Source: Arthrobacter sp. OV608 (GTDB taxonomy: Bacteria; Actinomycetota; Actinomycetes; Actinomycetales; Micrococcaceae). Taken from it: 64,000 nt of DNA. The stretch is taken from positions 1 to 64,000 of the forward strand of contig FOEZ01000003.1 of the NCBI GenBank assembly GCA_900110595.1, read 5' to 3'. Positions 8,155-16,491 of the stretch are shown in pieces. A model generated the notes under the pieces. That model worked only from the letters and a program-made list of their open reading frames with translations, was not told the DNA's origin and did no database searches. Position 1 is the stretch's first letter. Each line of letters begins with the position of its first letter. The position numbers and the translations under genes are program-made.

Positions 8155-8982
8155 TCACCCTTCCGGATCTTCCTCTGCCACGGCAAGGCTCCGTTCCTGG
8201 AGCAGCACTTCGAGCAGTTCCGCCACATGGACAGGAGCCTCTACCCGGTACTGCGCCTGGGTGAAATCAAGGCCCACTTTGACCCCGACATCACCGGACT
8301 CCAGCCGCGCGAGTGCGTCCTCGTCCGTGGTGTCGTCGCCGGCGAACAGGACGGCGCTGGCGCCGCTGATCTGCCGCAGGAATGTGACGCCCTCGCCCTT
8401 GGACGCGTTCACCACGGAGGTTTCCAGGACCCGCTTTCCGTCCTTGAGGAAAACGCCTTTGCGGTCCTGCAGCAGCGAGCGTGCTGCGGCCACGGCGTCC
8501 TCTGCCACGTCGTCGGGCGCCTGGCGGGTGTGCAGTACAACCCCGGCCGGCTTGTCCTCCAGCATGGTGCCGGGTGCCTCCGCAACGATGCCGGCGAGGA
8601 TGCTGCGCACCTCGGCGAGGAGTGCTTTCTGCTCATCGTCCAGTTCCAGTCCCGCTGACCCCGGGCCCAGCCACGCTTCTGCCCCGTGGCTGCCGATCAG
8701 CAGTGTGTCCACCGGTGGCGAGGCGACCTTGCGCAGGCTGGCGAGGGCACGCCCGGAGATGAGTGCCGTCGTCGTACGCGGCAGCACGGCGAGCCCGGCG
8801 AAAGCCGTGGCGGCCCGGGGAAGCGGCCGCGCGTCGTCGGCATGCCCCACGATGGGCGCCATGGTTCCGTCGAAGTCCATGGCCACCAGCAGGTGCTCTG
8901 TCCCGGCGATGGTGCGGATGGCTTCGCGGAGCTCCGGCGTCAGCGCCAGCTTGCCGTTGCCGGCCCGGCTATCAGGTGTCAT
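8155..8982 (-). CDS. otsB: Trehalose-6-phosphate phosphatase
   Basis: A 275-residue HAD-superfamily phosphatase that removes phosphate from trehalose 6-phosphate, the second step of the OtsAB pathway. Motif I is MDFDGTMAP (Asp36 nucleophile, Asp38), motif II is SGR within TTTALISGRAL, and motif IV is AGDDTTDEDA. It overlaps the 3' end of otsA, so the two are cotranscribed and probably translationally coupled. ATG 8982 is given; the adjacent GTG 8985 is equally possible. AGGAG at 8996-9000 fits either. Confidence 0.93.
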   Translation of the reverse strand: MTPDSRAGNGKLALTPELREAIRTIAGTEHLLVAMDFDGTMAPIVGHADDARPLPRAATAFAGLAVLPRTTTALISGRALASLRKVASPPVDTLLIGSHGAEAWLGPGSAGLELDDEQKALLAEVRSILAGIVAEAPGTMLEDKPAGVVLHTRQAPDDVAEDAVAAARSLLQDRKGVFLKDGKRVLETSVVNASKGEGVTFLRQISGASAVLFAGDDTTDEDALARLESGDVGVKVGLDFTQAQYRVEAPVHVAELLEVLLQERSLAVAEEDPEG

Positions 8983-10471
8983 CACGGACCACTTTCTCCT
9001 TCAGGGCCTGCAGGAAATCGGCAGACCAGTAGTCCACGTCGTGCTCAAGGATCTGCTTGCGCATGGCCCGCATCCGCCGCGACGCGTCCCGGGGGGACAT
9101 CTCCACGGCGCGCATGATCGCGTTCTTCAGCCCGTCGATATCGTGCGGATTCATCAGCAGGGCCTGCTTGAGCTGGTCGGCTGCGCCGGCGAACTCGCTG
9201 AGCACCAGCGCGCCGTCGTTGTTGGTGCGGGCCGTCACATACTCCTTGGCCACCAGGTTCATGCCGTCCCGCAGGGCCGTGACCAGCATGACGTCGGCGG
9301 CCAGGTACAGCGCCACCATCTCCTCCACGGGGTAGCTGTGGTGCAGGTAGCGGACAGCGGTGTTCTCGAGTGTGTCGTAAGTGCCGTTGATGTGGCCCAC
9401 AGTGCCCTCCACCTCCTCGCGCAGGAGCCGGTACTGCTCAACGCGTTCCCGGCTGGGGCTGGCCACCTGGATCAGGGTGGCGTCGCTGACGGACAGCCTG
9501 CCGTCGGCCAGGAGCTCCTCGAAGGCCTTGAGCCGGTGCCGGATGCCCTTGGTGTAGTCCAGCCGGTCCACACCCAGCAGGATGGTTTTCGGGTTGCCGA
9601 GGTCCTGGCGGATCTGCCGCGCGCGCTCGATGATCTCCGGCTTCGCGGCCAGCTCGCTGATCTGCTGGACGTCAATGGAGATGGGGAACGCCTGGGCCCT
9701 GGCGATGTGGGTGATTTCCCCGTCCTTGCCCTTGACGTGGACCTGCTGCTGCTTGACGCTCGCGCCCAGGAAGCGACGGGCGGAACGCATGAAGTTGCCG
9801 GCGTCGCTGGGCCGCTGGAAGCCCACCAGGTCGGCGCCGAGGAGTCCGTCGATAATGGCCTGGCGCCAGGGCAGCTGGGCGAAGATCTCCGGCGGCGGGA
9901 ACGGGATGTGGTTGAAGAACCCGATTTTGAGGTCGGGCCGCGCTTCACGGAGCATCCGCGGCACCAGCTGCAGCTGGTAGTCCTGGATCCAGACGGTGGC
10001 GCCGTCGTCGGCATGGCGAACGACGGCGTCGGCGAACCTTTTGTTCACCGAGCGGTAGGCGTCCCACCAGGTCCGGTGGAATTCCGGCGGGGCGATGACG
10101 TCATGGTAGAGCGGCCACAGCGTGGCGTTGGAGAAGCCTTCGTAGTAGAGCTCGACATCATCGGCGCTGAGCTGGACGGGCACCAGGTCCATGCCGCCGT
10201 GGCTGAACGGGTCCACGGTCTCGTCTGGGGCGCCGTGCCAGCCGACCCACGCGCCGTCGGTTTTTGTCATCATGGGTGCCAGCGCCGTCACGAGTCCGCC
10301 GGGGGAGCGCCGCCAGCCGGAGTCGTCGTCGCCTTCGCCGGGGGCGACCCGGTCCACGGGCAGCCTGTTCGAGACCACCATAAAGTCGTACTTTGTCTCG
10401 GCGCTGTGGCCCGCGCCGGCGGCGCCGGATGCGGCTGCGGTGGCGGGTTTTTCCTGGACGGGTGTTTGCAT
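8972..10471 (-). CDS. otsA: Trehalose-6-phosphate synthase (GT20)
   Basis: A 499-residue glycosyltransferase family 20 enzyme joining a glucosyl nucleotide and glucose 6-phosphate. Family marks: VVSNRLPVDR near residue 31, the PGGLVTAL loop, WIQDYQLQLVPRMLR, GFFNHIPFPPPEIF, the nucleotide-binding VDRLDYTKGI and the EFAGAADQL segment near the end. ATG 10471 follows AGGGGGC by 4 bases and leaves a 25-residue Ala-rich leader, which is common here; longer upstream readings lack support. Trehalose is an osmoprotectant and reserve sugar in soil actinobacteria. Confidence 0.95.
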   Translation of the reverse strand: MQTPVQEKPATAAASGAAGAGHSAETKYDFMVVSNRLPVDRVAPGEGDDDSGWRRSPGGLVTALAPMMTKTDGAWVGWHGAPDETVDPFSHGGMDLVPVQLSADDVELYYEGFSNATLWPLYHDVIAPPEFHRTWWDAYRSVNKRFADAVVRHADDGATVWIQDYQLQLVPRMLREARPDLKIGFFNHIPFPPPEIFAQLPWRQAIIDGLLGADLVGFQRPSDAGNFMRSARRFLGASVKQQQVHVKGKDGEITHIARAQAFPISIDVQQISELAAKPEIIERARQIRQDLGNPKTILLGVDRLDYTKGIRHRLKAFEELLADGRLSVSDATLIQVASPSRERVEQYRLLREEVEGTVGHINGTYDTLENTAVRYLHHSYPVEEMVALYLAADVMLVTALRDGMNLVAKEYVTARTNNDGALVLSEFAGAADQLKQALLMNPHDIDGLKNAIMRAVEMSPRDASRRMRAMRKQILEHDVDYWSADFLQALKEKVVRDDT

Positions 10472-10650
10472 TGCTGCCCCCTGGGGTTGCTTGTGCCTCT
10501 TAGCCCACCCTAACGGGACGGAATCTTCCATGCTATTCGTCCGTTGGTCAACCCGGAGGAATACTTGAAACAGCAAGCTCTCAGCTTTCTCCCCTAAAAT
10601 GAGGGGGTTGCCACGAACTGGTCCCCCTCGTCGATCGACCCAAGGAACAC

Positions 10651-11538
10651 ATGAGCCCCGCAAACGAAGTACGTAAGTCCAAGGCTGAGCGCACCGCGGA
10701 GGCCCGCGAGAAAGCGCGCCTGATCCGCGAAGCGCAGCTGAAAAAGGACAAGCGCAACAAGCTGCTGATCGGGTGGGGGATTGTGGCCGCCGTGGTGGCC
10801 ATCCTGGTGGTGGTGGCACTGGTGGTGACCACGTCGATGAAGCAGAATGCGCCCATAGCCGACCAGGGACCCACGCCGGCCAACGGGAATGTGCACGGCG
10901 GCGTCACGCTGCTGGCGAACACTGAAGTGGCCAAGCTGGACTCCGCCACTGTTGACGCGGCCGCTGTTGGCGCGCCGCCGCAGGCTGCTCCGGCCGAAGT
11001 GGTGGCTCCCGGGGCCGAGGCCGAGGCGGGCAAGCCGGTGAAGGTTGTGCTGTACATCGACTTCATCTGCCCGGTCTGCAAAAACTTTGAGGCCCAGTAC
11101 AACGAGCAGCTCACGTCCCTGCGCAACGAGGGCAAGGTTACGGTGGAATACCGCGCGCTCGGGTTCCTCGACAGCCGCTCCACCACGAATTACTCGTCCC
11201 GGGCTGCCAACGCCGCCGCCTGTGTTGTGAACGAATCGCCGGAGAAGTACGCGGAATTTGTGGATGCGCTCTTCGCCAACCAGCCTGCTGAAGGCGGCGC
11301 CGGGCTCTCGGACGACAAGCTCAAGAGCATGGCCTCGGACATCGGTGTTGACATCAGCAGCTGCGTGGACGAGAAGACCTACCGGCCGTTCGTGAAGTTC
11401 ACCACGAAGGAAGCCTCGGCCATTGGCATCACCGGCACGCCCACCGTTTTCGTGGAAGGCAAGCAGTGGGGCAAGGGTGAAAGCGCCCAGACCCCGTTCC
11501 CCGATTTCCTCCAGGCCGCGATCGACGCGAAGGCCTAA
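10651..11538 (+). CDS. Membrane-anchored DsbA/thioredoxin-fold protein
   Basis: A 295-residue protein with a charged cytoplasmic N-terminus (about 1-38, likely helical), one membrane span (about 40-60), a Pro/Ala linker and an extracytoplasmic DsbA-type thioredoxin domain. The redox motif is Cys140-Pro-Val-Cys143 in YIDFICPVCKNFE, with the cis-proline loop in TGTPTVFV. It probably forms or shuffles disulfides in exported proteins. The start is preceded by AAGGA. A rho-independent terminator follows 9 bases after the stop, so it is monocistronic. The partner (a VKOR/DsbB homologue) is not in the window. Confidence 0.88.
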   Translation: MSPANEVRKSKAERTAEAREKARLIREAQLKKDKRNKLLIGWGIVAAVVAILVVVALVVTTSMKQNAPIADQGPTPANGNVHGGVTLLANTEVAKLDSATVDAAAVGAPPQAAPAEVVAPGAEAEAGKPVKVVLYIDFICPVCKNFEAQYNEQLTSLRNEGKVTVEYRALGFLDSRSTTNYSSRAANAAACVVNESPEKYAEFVDALFANQPAEGGAGLSDDKLKSMASDIGVDISSCVDEKTYRPFVKFTTKEASAIGITGTPTVFVEGKQWGKGESAQTPFPDFLQAAIDAKA

Positions 11539-11546
11539 GGGTTTTC

Positions 11547-11592
11547 AAAAGGGCCCGCTTTCCGGATCTGTTCCGGAAGGTGGGCCCTTTTG
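11547..11592 (+). terminator. Terminator after the thioredoxin-fold gene
   Basis: A long imperfect hairpin: AAAAGGGCCCGC pairs with GTGGGCCCTTTT, and inside it TTCCGGA pairs with TCCGGAA. It ends in a T run starting immediately after the DsbA-like gene. Confidence 0.88.
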
Positions 11593-11712
11593 TTGCCCCC
11601 TTTCCTGCAACCGGCGGTTCTGACGGCCTTGGACAAGCCCGGCATTTTTACCACCGGGAGGACTTGGGCTAACCTTATGTAGCGCCGTTGAGGCGCCCGC
11701 CCGCCAGGGCAT

Positions 11713-11786
11713 GCCTCCTTAGCTCAGTTGGCCAGAGCACCGCTCTTGTAAAGCGGGGGTCGTCGGTTCGAATCCGACAGGGGGCT
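11713..11786 (+). tRNA. tRNA-Thr (anticodon TGT)
   Basis: A full cloverleaf can be folded. The acceptor GCCTCCT pairs with AGGGGGC through one G-U. The D arm is AGCTCAGTTGGCCAGAGC. The anticodon stem CCGCT/AGCGG holds loop CTTGTAA with anticodon TGT. The T arm is TCGGTTCGAATCCGA. CCA is not encoded, as is usual in many actinobacterial tRNAs. It reads ACA codons, which are rare in this GC-rich genome. A T7 run follows at 11790-11796. Confidence 0.96.
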
Positions 11787-11821
11787 CTATTTTTTTGCCC
11801 GCTGCCGGCCGCGCCGGCCTG

Positions 11822-13243
11822 CTAGCCGCCCGATGGTGGAATGTTGTGGTTCAGGCGCAGGAGATTCTGCGGGTCATATCGGTCCTTGAGGGCCACGAGG
11901 CGCTGGTACTTGTCCTGTCCGTAGGCGCTGCGGGCGGCGTCCGGCGCCTGCACTCCCACTTCCGCTCCCAGGAAGTTGACGTATTCGCCCTGCTCCGCGA
12001 ACGGCTGCATTGTGGAGTAGGCCTTGCGGGCGAACGCTGTCAACCGTTCGTCCTCGGCCGCGTCATGCCAGAACCCGTAAACGTTCAGCCAGTACCGCGC
12101 GGACCGATTGGGGAACGCCGTGTCGTCTTCGGGCACGCGCCCGAACGCACCCTCCAGGTGATGGATATCGATGCCCGTTCCCTCCCAGGCCAGCTCGGAA
12201 GCGAAGCCCAGCACGGCGTCCACCACCTCCTCGTCCAGGCGGGAAAACGAGACGTTCTTCCAATAGCCGCGCGACCCCTTGGGGAAGACGGCGTCCATGG
12301 CGCTTTGCCATTCAGGCCACGACGTCGGTCCCACCTCCTCGCCGTCGGGCGGGGCAGCGGCGCGAAGCTGGTCCACCAGCCCCAGGCCGGCCTGCTGGTC
12401 CTCGGCGACCCAGGCGAATCCGATAGCCATCCAGGGCTCACTGCCCATGCCGAACTCGGCCGGGAGCACCAGGAACGAGACGATCGGATTCATCTCGTCC
12501 GGCAGTGCCCTGGTCCAGGCATCGAAGGCGAGGAGGGCATTTCGCCAATGCTCCGGCCGGTAAAAGAGGTTGCCGCCCAGCGGTGCGGCCGGGAGGGCGA
12601 GAGCGCGGAACGTGAAGGAGGACACCACACCGAAGTTCCCGCCGCCGCCACGCACTCCCCAGAACAACTCCGGGTTCTCTTCCGCGCTGGCGTGCACGTG
12701 CTCTCCGGCAGGGGTGACCACATCCACGGAGTCCAGGTTGTCCAGGCTGAGCCCGCCGGTCCGGGTCAGCCAGCCTACGCCGCCGCCCAGGGTAAGTCCT
12801 GCCACTCCCGTTCCGCTGATAACCCCCAGGGGTACCGCAAGGCCATGCGCGGCTGTGGCCCGGTCCACGTCCCCAAGGGTCGCTCCGGGCCCGACGACGA
12901 CCCGCCTGCTTTGCGCATCGATCCGTACCTCCCGGAGGGCTCCCAGATCCAGGACCAGGCCGCCGTCGACCGTGCCGTGGCCCGCGATGTTGTGCCCGCC
13001 GCCGCGGACGGCCAGTGCGAGGCCGCTGCGCCGCGCACTGGCCAGGACCAGGTCAATATCGGAGGCCGCTCCTGCCCTGGCGATGGCCCGCGGACGCAGA
13101 TCGACCATGCCGTTCCACACCGCGCGGGCTTCGTCGTACAGGGGATCCTGCGGTTCGATCAACGATCCCTGCAGTTGCCCGCGCAACTCGTGCAGCGACT
13201 GCTGGACGTCCGGCTCCGGAAGGTTTTCATGAACTATGGCCAT
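11822..13243 (-). CDS. FAD-linked oxidase, berberine-bridge-enzyme-like
   Basis: A 473-residue flavoprotein of the FAD_binding_4 plus BBE class. The FAD domain covers about residues 45-215, with VRGGGHNIAGHG placing the usual flavin-linking histidine at His84. The C-terminal BBE element (YDPQNLLRLNHNI) closes the protein. Bicovalent relatives also link FAD through a cysteine after GGGxGWL; here that stretch reads GGLSLDNL and I see no cysteine anywhere in the protein, so only single attachment is possible. No signal peptide is evident. Substrate unknown; relatives oxidise sugars, alkaloids or polyketides. It is transcribed alone. Confidence 0.88.
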   Translation of the reverse strand: MAIVHENLPEPDVQQSLHELRGQLQGSLIEPQDPLYDEARAVWNGMVDLRPRAIARAGAASDIDLVLASARRSGLALAVRGGGHNIAGHGTVDGGLVLDLGALREVRIDAQSRRVVVGPGATLGDVDRATAAHGLAVPLGVISGTGVAGLTLGGGVGWLTRTGGLSLDNLDSVDVVTPAGEHVHASAEENPELFWGVRGGGGNFGVVSSFTFRALALPAAPLGGNLFYRPEHWRNALLAFDAWTRALPDEMNPIVSFLVLPAEFGMGSEPWMAIGFAWVAEDQQAGLGLVDQLRAAAPPDGEEVGPTSWPEWQSAMDAVFPKGSRGYWKNVSFSRLDEEVVDAVLGFASELAWEGTGIDIHHLEGAFGRVPEDDTAFPNRSARYWLNVYGFWHDAAEDERLTAFARKAYSTMQPFAEQGEYVNFLGAEVGVQAPDAARSAYGQDKYQRLVALKDRYDPQNLLRLNHNIPPSGG

Positions 13244-13435
13244 CGCTGATACTTCCAGATCAAAAGGCGGTAAGAATCCAGCAGGAATACCGATGCCGTG
13301 ATTTTAGGATCGGCCGTTGGGCGGGTCAACAATTTCTTTTGAGGACTGCCTGCCGCCGTCTTCGCCTGGCGTTTTTAATGTGCGCGAGACCGGGACGAAA
13401 CGCACTCACAACAATGCCTGCGTAGCGTCGCCGTC

Positions 13436-13639
13436 ATGACAACACCATTTCCCGCCCGTGTCCGGGCCTGGCTTGCGGATGCCTTCTACTTTGACACCCC
13501 GGGACAGGCTGCCGATGCGATGGCCGATGCCACGAGATGGGGGTGGCTGCCGGCCCTGAGCGGTGTGGCGGCAGGGGCGGACCAGGTCCGCCGAACCCAT
13601 TCAGAAACCATCCGGGAACCCACTGAATTGTCTGCCTGA
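13436..13639 (+). CDS. Small hypothetical protein
   Basis: A possible 67-residue protein, start ATG 13436, with no family I recognise. It is rich in Ala and aromatic residues (FPARVRAWLADAFYF, RWGWLPAL). Third codon positions are mostly G or C, as in neighbouring genes, which mildly supports coding. No clear ribosome binding site precedes the ATG. It sits between two well-supported genes. It could equally be chance in GC-rich sequence. Confidence 0.38.
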   Translation: MTTPFPARVRAWLADAFYFDTPGQAADAMADATRWGWLPALSGVAAGADQVRRTHSETIREPTELSA

Positions 13640-13731
13640 ACACACTATTGCGCGGGTGAGGGCATTATGACCTAAACTGCTTCACTGAGGTGCCTGAAAT
13701 GGCGCTGTGCAGCAACGAAAGTGAACTCGCT

Positions 13732-14034
13732 ATGGCTACCGATTACGATGCTCCACGCAAGCAAGAGGAAGAGTCTCCGGCCGATTCCCTGGAGGCCCTG
13801 CAGGCATCCCGCGGCGGCAACGCCCAGACCGCGGTGATCGACGTTGACGAAAACGACACCGCCGAAGGCATCGACCTGCCCGGCGCCGATCTTTCCAACG
13901 AGGAACTGACCGTCATCGTTGTTCCCGAGCAGTCGGACGAATTCACCTGCTCATCGTGCTTCCTGGTCCGTCACCGTTCCCAGGTGGCCCGCGAAAAGAA
14001 CGGCATGAAGTATTGCCGCGAGTGCGAAGGCTAG
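13732..14034 (+). CDS. DUF4193 family protein
   Basis: A 100-residue acidic protein of the DUF4193 family, found throughout actinobacteria. It has a disordered acidic N-terminal half (DVDENDTAEGIDLPGADLS) and a conserved C-terminal zinc-ribbon-like part with two cysteine pairs, CSSC and CREC, that could hold one zinc ion. ATG 13732 (MATDYDAPRK) is the family's usual start; the reading can be extended to 13690 without support. Function is unknown; it may bind RNA polymerase or nucleic acid by analogy with other small zinc ribbons (speculation). A terminator follows. Confidence 0.9.
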   Translation: MATDYDAPRKQEEESPADSLEALQASRGGNAQTAVIDVDENDTAEGIDLPGADLSNEELTVIVVPEQSDEFTCSSCFLVRHRSQVAREKNGMKYCRECEG

Positions 14035-14059
14035 AACCGCGACACACAACAGCGTAAAA

Positions 14060-14096
14060 ACAGCGCCGGCCGCCCCTTGGGTGGCCGGCGCTGTTT
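14060..14096 (+). terminator. Terminator after the DUF4193 gene
   Basis: CAGCGCCGGCC (14061-14071) pairs perfectly with GGCCGGCGCTG (14083-14093), followed by TTT, 26 bases after the stop codon. Confidence 0.8.
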
Positions 14097-14306
14097 CGTG
14101 GTTCCGGCACCGTTATCCGGCATAACGGCCGGGTCCAGAAACGGCACCGGAACGGTTAAGGAGAGCGGCAAAAGCCCGCGGGATTTACAGCGGCGTGATA
14201 CGGATCCGGGGTTCCTTACGGTTGCACGCCGAAGCGGCCACAACCCTCGTTTCGGGCTCCCGGCACTCCTACGCTTGAGCTATCCAACCGCACCACTTCC
14301 CTCTGG

Positions 14307-14867
14307 ATGGCACACACAATGAAGAAACTCCTCCTCTGGCTCACGGCGCTCCTCGCAGCCGCCGGGCTGGGAATCCTGGCACCGGGGCCCGCCTCGGCAG
14401 CCACCTCATATTGCGGTCTCGCATGGGGATCCCTGGCCAAGACCGGGCCAGATTTGAGCACCGCCTCCGTCACCAACGTCCGGACCGGGCAGCATTACTG
14501 CTTCGACCGGATGGTGGTTGACCTCAATGGCCCCGTCAAGGGCTACACGGTCCGGTACGTCCCGGAGATCATCCAGGACGGCTCGGGCTTCACCATTCCG
14601 GTGCAGGGCAGGGCACGCCTGCAGGTCACCGTGAACGCACCTTCGTACGACCAGAAGGGCAACGTCACCTACGCTCCCGCCGCCAAGGCTGAGCTGTCCA
14701 ACGTGTCCGGCTACCAGACCTTCCGGCAAGTGGTTTATGCCGGAAGCTTCGAAGGCTACACCAGCGTTGGCCTGGGCGTCCGTGCCCGGCTGCCCTACCG
14801 GGTCCTGACGCTGGACGGCCCCGGTTCCGGTTCCCGCCTGATCGTGGACGTCGCCCACTTCTGGTGA
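14307..14867 (+). CDS. Secreted AMIN-like domain protein
   Basis: A 186-residue exported protein. A Sec signal peptide spans about residues 1-31 (KKLLLWLTALLAAAGLGIL, then APGPASA as the cleavage site). The mature part begins near TSYCGLAWGSL and matches the actinobacterial AMIN-like family: a beta-rich domain with two cysteines near its start, a GSRLIVDVAHFW end and a YRVLTLDGPG segment. AMIN-type domains often bind the cell wall, so wall association is plausible. Start ATG 14307 or the in-frame ATG 14319, which has GGATGG upstream. It is convergent with the permease gene across a shared terminator. Confidence 0.83.
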   Translation: MAHTMKKLLLWLTALLAAAGLGILAPGPASAATSYCGLAWGSLAKTGPDLSTASVTNVRTGQHYCFDRMVVDLNGPVKGYTVRYVPEIIQDGSGFTIPVQGRARLQVTVNAPSYDQKGNVTYAPAAKAELSNVSGYQTFRQVVYAGSFEGYTSVGLGVRARLPYRVLTLDGPGSGSRLIVDVAHFW

Positions 14868-14874
14868 TGGAAAC

Positions 14875-14920
14875 AAAAAAGGTGCCGCACCCCGTTGATC
14901 CGGGTTGCGGCACCTTTTTG
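14875..14920. terminator. Bidirectional terminator
   Basis: AAAAAAGGTGCCGCAACCC-type stem: AAGGTGCCGCACCC pairs with GGGTTGCGGCACCTT, with an A run on the left and a T run on the right. It can therefore end the AMIN-like gene on + and the permease operon on minus. Confidence 0.9.
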
Positions 14921-14937
14921 CGTACGCTTGGGTTTTC

Positions 14938-16491
14938 CTATTCCGGGACCACCAGGGCCGGGGTGTCCTGCTTCAGGGTCTCACCGCGGAAGAACCGGGG
15001 CCGCAGCCGGGACATCACCAGCATGAACACTGCGCCAAGGGCCAGGATGCCCACTCCGAGGACGAACACCAGGCCCACCCCGAACACTTCCGAGCCACTG
15101 CCGAACTCCGGTGCCAGGCTGTCCACGGCCGTCTGGAAGAACACCACGAACAGGCCCACGCCACCCAGCACAGGGCAGAGGAACCGCAGCACGAAGTTGC
15201 GGAGGCTGCTGAAGACGCTGTTGCGGAAGTACCAGGCACAGGCGATCGCCGTCAGCCCGTAGTAGAAGCAGATCATCAGGCCCAGCGCCAGGATGGTGTC
15301 GTTCAGGACGTTTTCGCTGAGCACGTGCATCACTGCATAGAACCCCGCAGACAGGATGCCGGCGGCAACGGTGGCGTAGCCCGGCGTCGCAAACTTCCTG
15401 CTCACCCGGCTGAAGGGCTCCGGCAATGCCTCATAGTGGGCCATGGCCAGCAGGCTGCGCGACGGCGACATAAACGTGGACTGCAGCGACGCGGCGGAGC
15501 TGGACAGCACGGCGAGGGACATCAGGATGGCGAAGGGACCCATGATGGGGGAGGCCAGGGCCGTGAAGATGTTTTCGTGGTTTTCGGCGTTGTTCAGGCC
15601 GTTGCCGGTATCCCCGACGCCGGCGAACATCATGGTGGCGATGCTGACCAGGAGGTAGATGGCCAGGACGATGACGGCGGTCAGGGTGCCGGCCACTCCG
15701 GCGGTCTTCTTGCCGTTGGCCGTTTCCTCGTTGACGGTCAGGCAGACGTCCCAGCCCCAGTACACGAAGATTGACAGGGAGATGCCGGCGGCAATCTGGC
15801 CGAACGTCTCGATCTTCGTGACATCGAACCAGTCCCAGCTGAACGGGATGGCCGTTTCGGAGGTGGACCAGTTGGCGAAGGCCATGGCGACGAACAGTCC
15901 CAGGACCAGCAGCTGGAAGCCCACCAGGCTGTACTGCACCACCTTGGTGGTGTGCAGGCCGCGGTAGCTGACCCACACGGCCAGGGCTACGAACACAAAG
16001 CAGGTGAGTACGTTCAGCGGCTTGTTGTCAGCCAGGTCCGCCAGTTCCGGGGAACCCGTGAGCTGGGACAGGAAGAGGTAGAAGAAGTCGACGGCGACCC
16101 CGGCCAGGTTGGACAGCACAATGATGTTGGCTGCCAGAAGGCCCCAGCCGCCCATCCAGCCGATCCAGGGGCCGAAGGCTTTGGTCACCCAGGTGAAGGT
16201 TGTGCCGCTGTCCGGGGAGTCGGCATTGAGTTCCCGGTACGCCAGTGACACCAGGATCATGGGGATAAACCCGATGAGGAAGATGACGGGCAGCTGCAGA
16301 CCGGCTTCGTTGACGGTGGGTCCCAGTGCGCTGGTGAGCGTGTACGCCGGGGCGATGGTGGAGATGCCCAGGACAACGACGGCGAGGAGCCCCAGCTGCC
16401 CGCCCTTCAGGCCCTTAGGGGAGACTCCGGAGGGGGTTGCCGGCTGTCCGGCTCCGCCGGCGGAGGCGCCGGTGCGGATGGTTTCTGTCAT
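14938..16491 (-). CDS. APC-family amino acid/polyamine permease
   Basis: A 517-residue membrane transporter of the amino acid-polyamine-cation superfamily with about 12 helices. It opens with the conserved GISTIAPAYTLTSALGP and ends in a short basic cytoplasmic tail. It is third in an operon after an N-carbamoylputrescine amidase and an agmatine deiminase; its ATG overlaps the deiminase TGA as ATGA. Uptake of agmatine or putrescine is the natural reading (inference from context). A bidirectional terminator follows. Confidence 0.9.
   Translation of the reverse strand: MTETIRTGASAGGAGQPATPSGVSPKGLKGGQLGLLAVVVLGISTIAPAYTLTSALGPTVNEAGLQLPVIFLIGFIPMILVSLAYRELNADSPDSGTTFTWVTKAFGPWIGWMGGWGLLAANIIVLSNLAGVAVDFFYLFLSQLTGSPELADLADNKPLNVLTCFVFVALAVWVSYRGLHTTKVVQYSLVGFQLLVLGLFVAMAFANWSTSETAIPFSWDWFDVTKIETFGQIAAGISLSIFVYWGWDVCLTVNEETANGKKTAGVAGTLTAVIVLAIYLLVSIATMMFAGVGDTGNGLNNAENHENIFTALASPIMGPFAILMSLAVLSSSAASLQSTFMSPSRSLLAMAHYEALPEPFSRVSRKFATPGYATVAAGILSAGFYAVMHVLSENVLNDTILALGLMICFYYGLTAIACAWYFRNSVFSSLRNFVLRFLCPVLGGVGLFVVFFQTAVDSLAPEFGSGSEVFGVGLVFVLGVGILALGAVFMLVMSRLRPRFFRGETLKQDTPALVVPE

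Noticed and set aside
8069..10513. 814-codon open frame on + opposite otsA/otsB
   Set aside because: otsA and otsB on the minus strand have full catalytic motifs; the opposite frame is low-complexity and domain-free.
11795..13249. 484-codon + frame opposite the FAD oxidase
   Set aside because: Shadow frame without a start signal; the minus strand encodes a recognisable flavoprotein.
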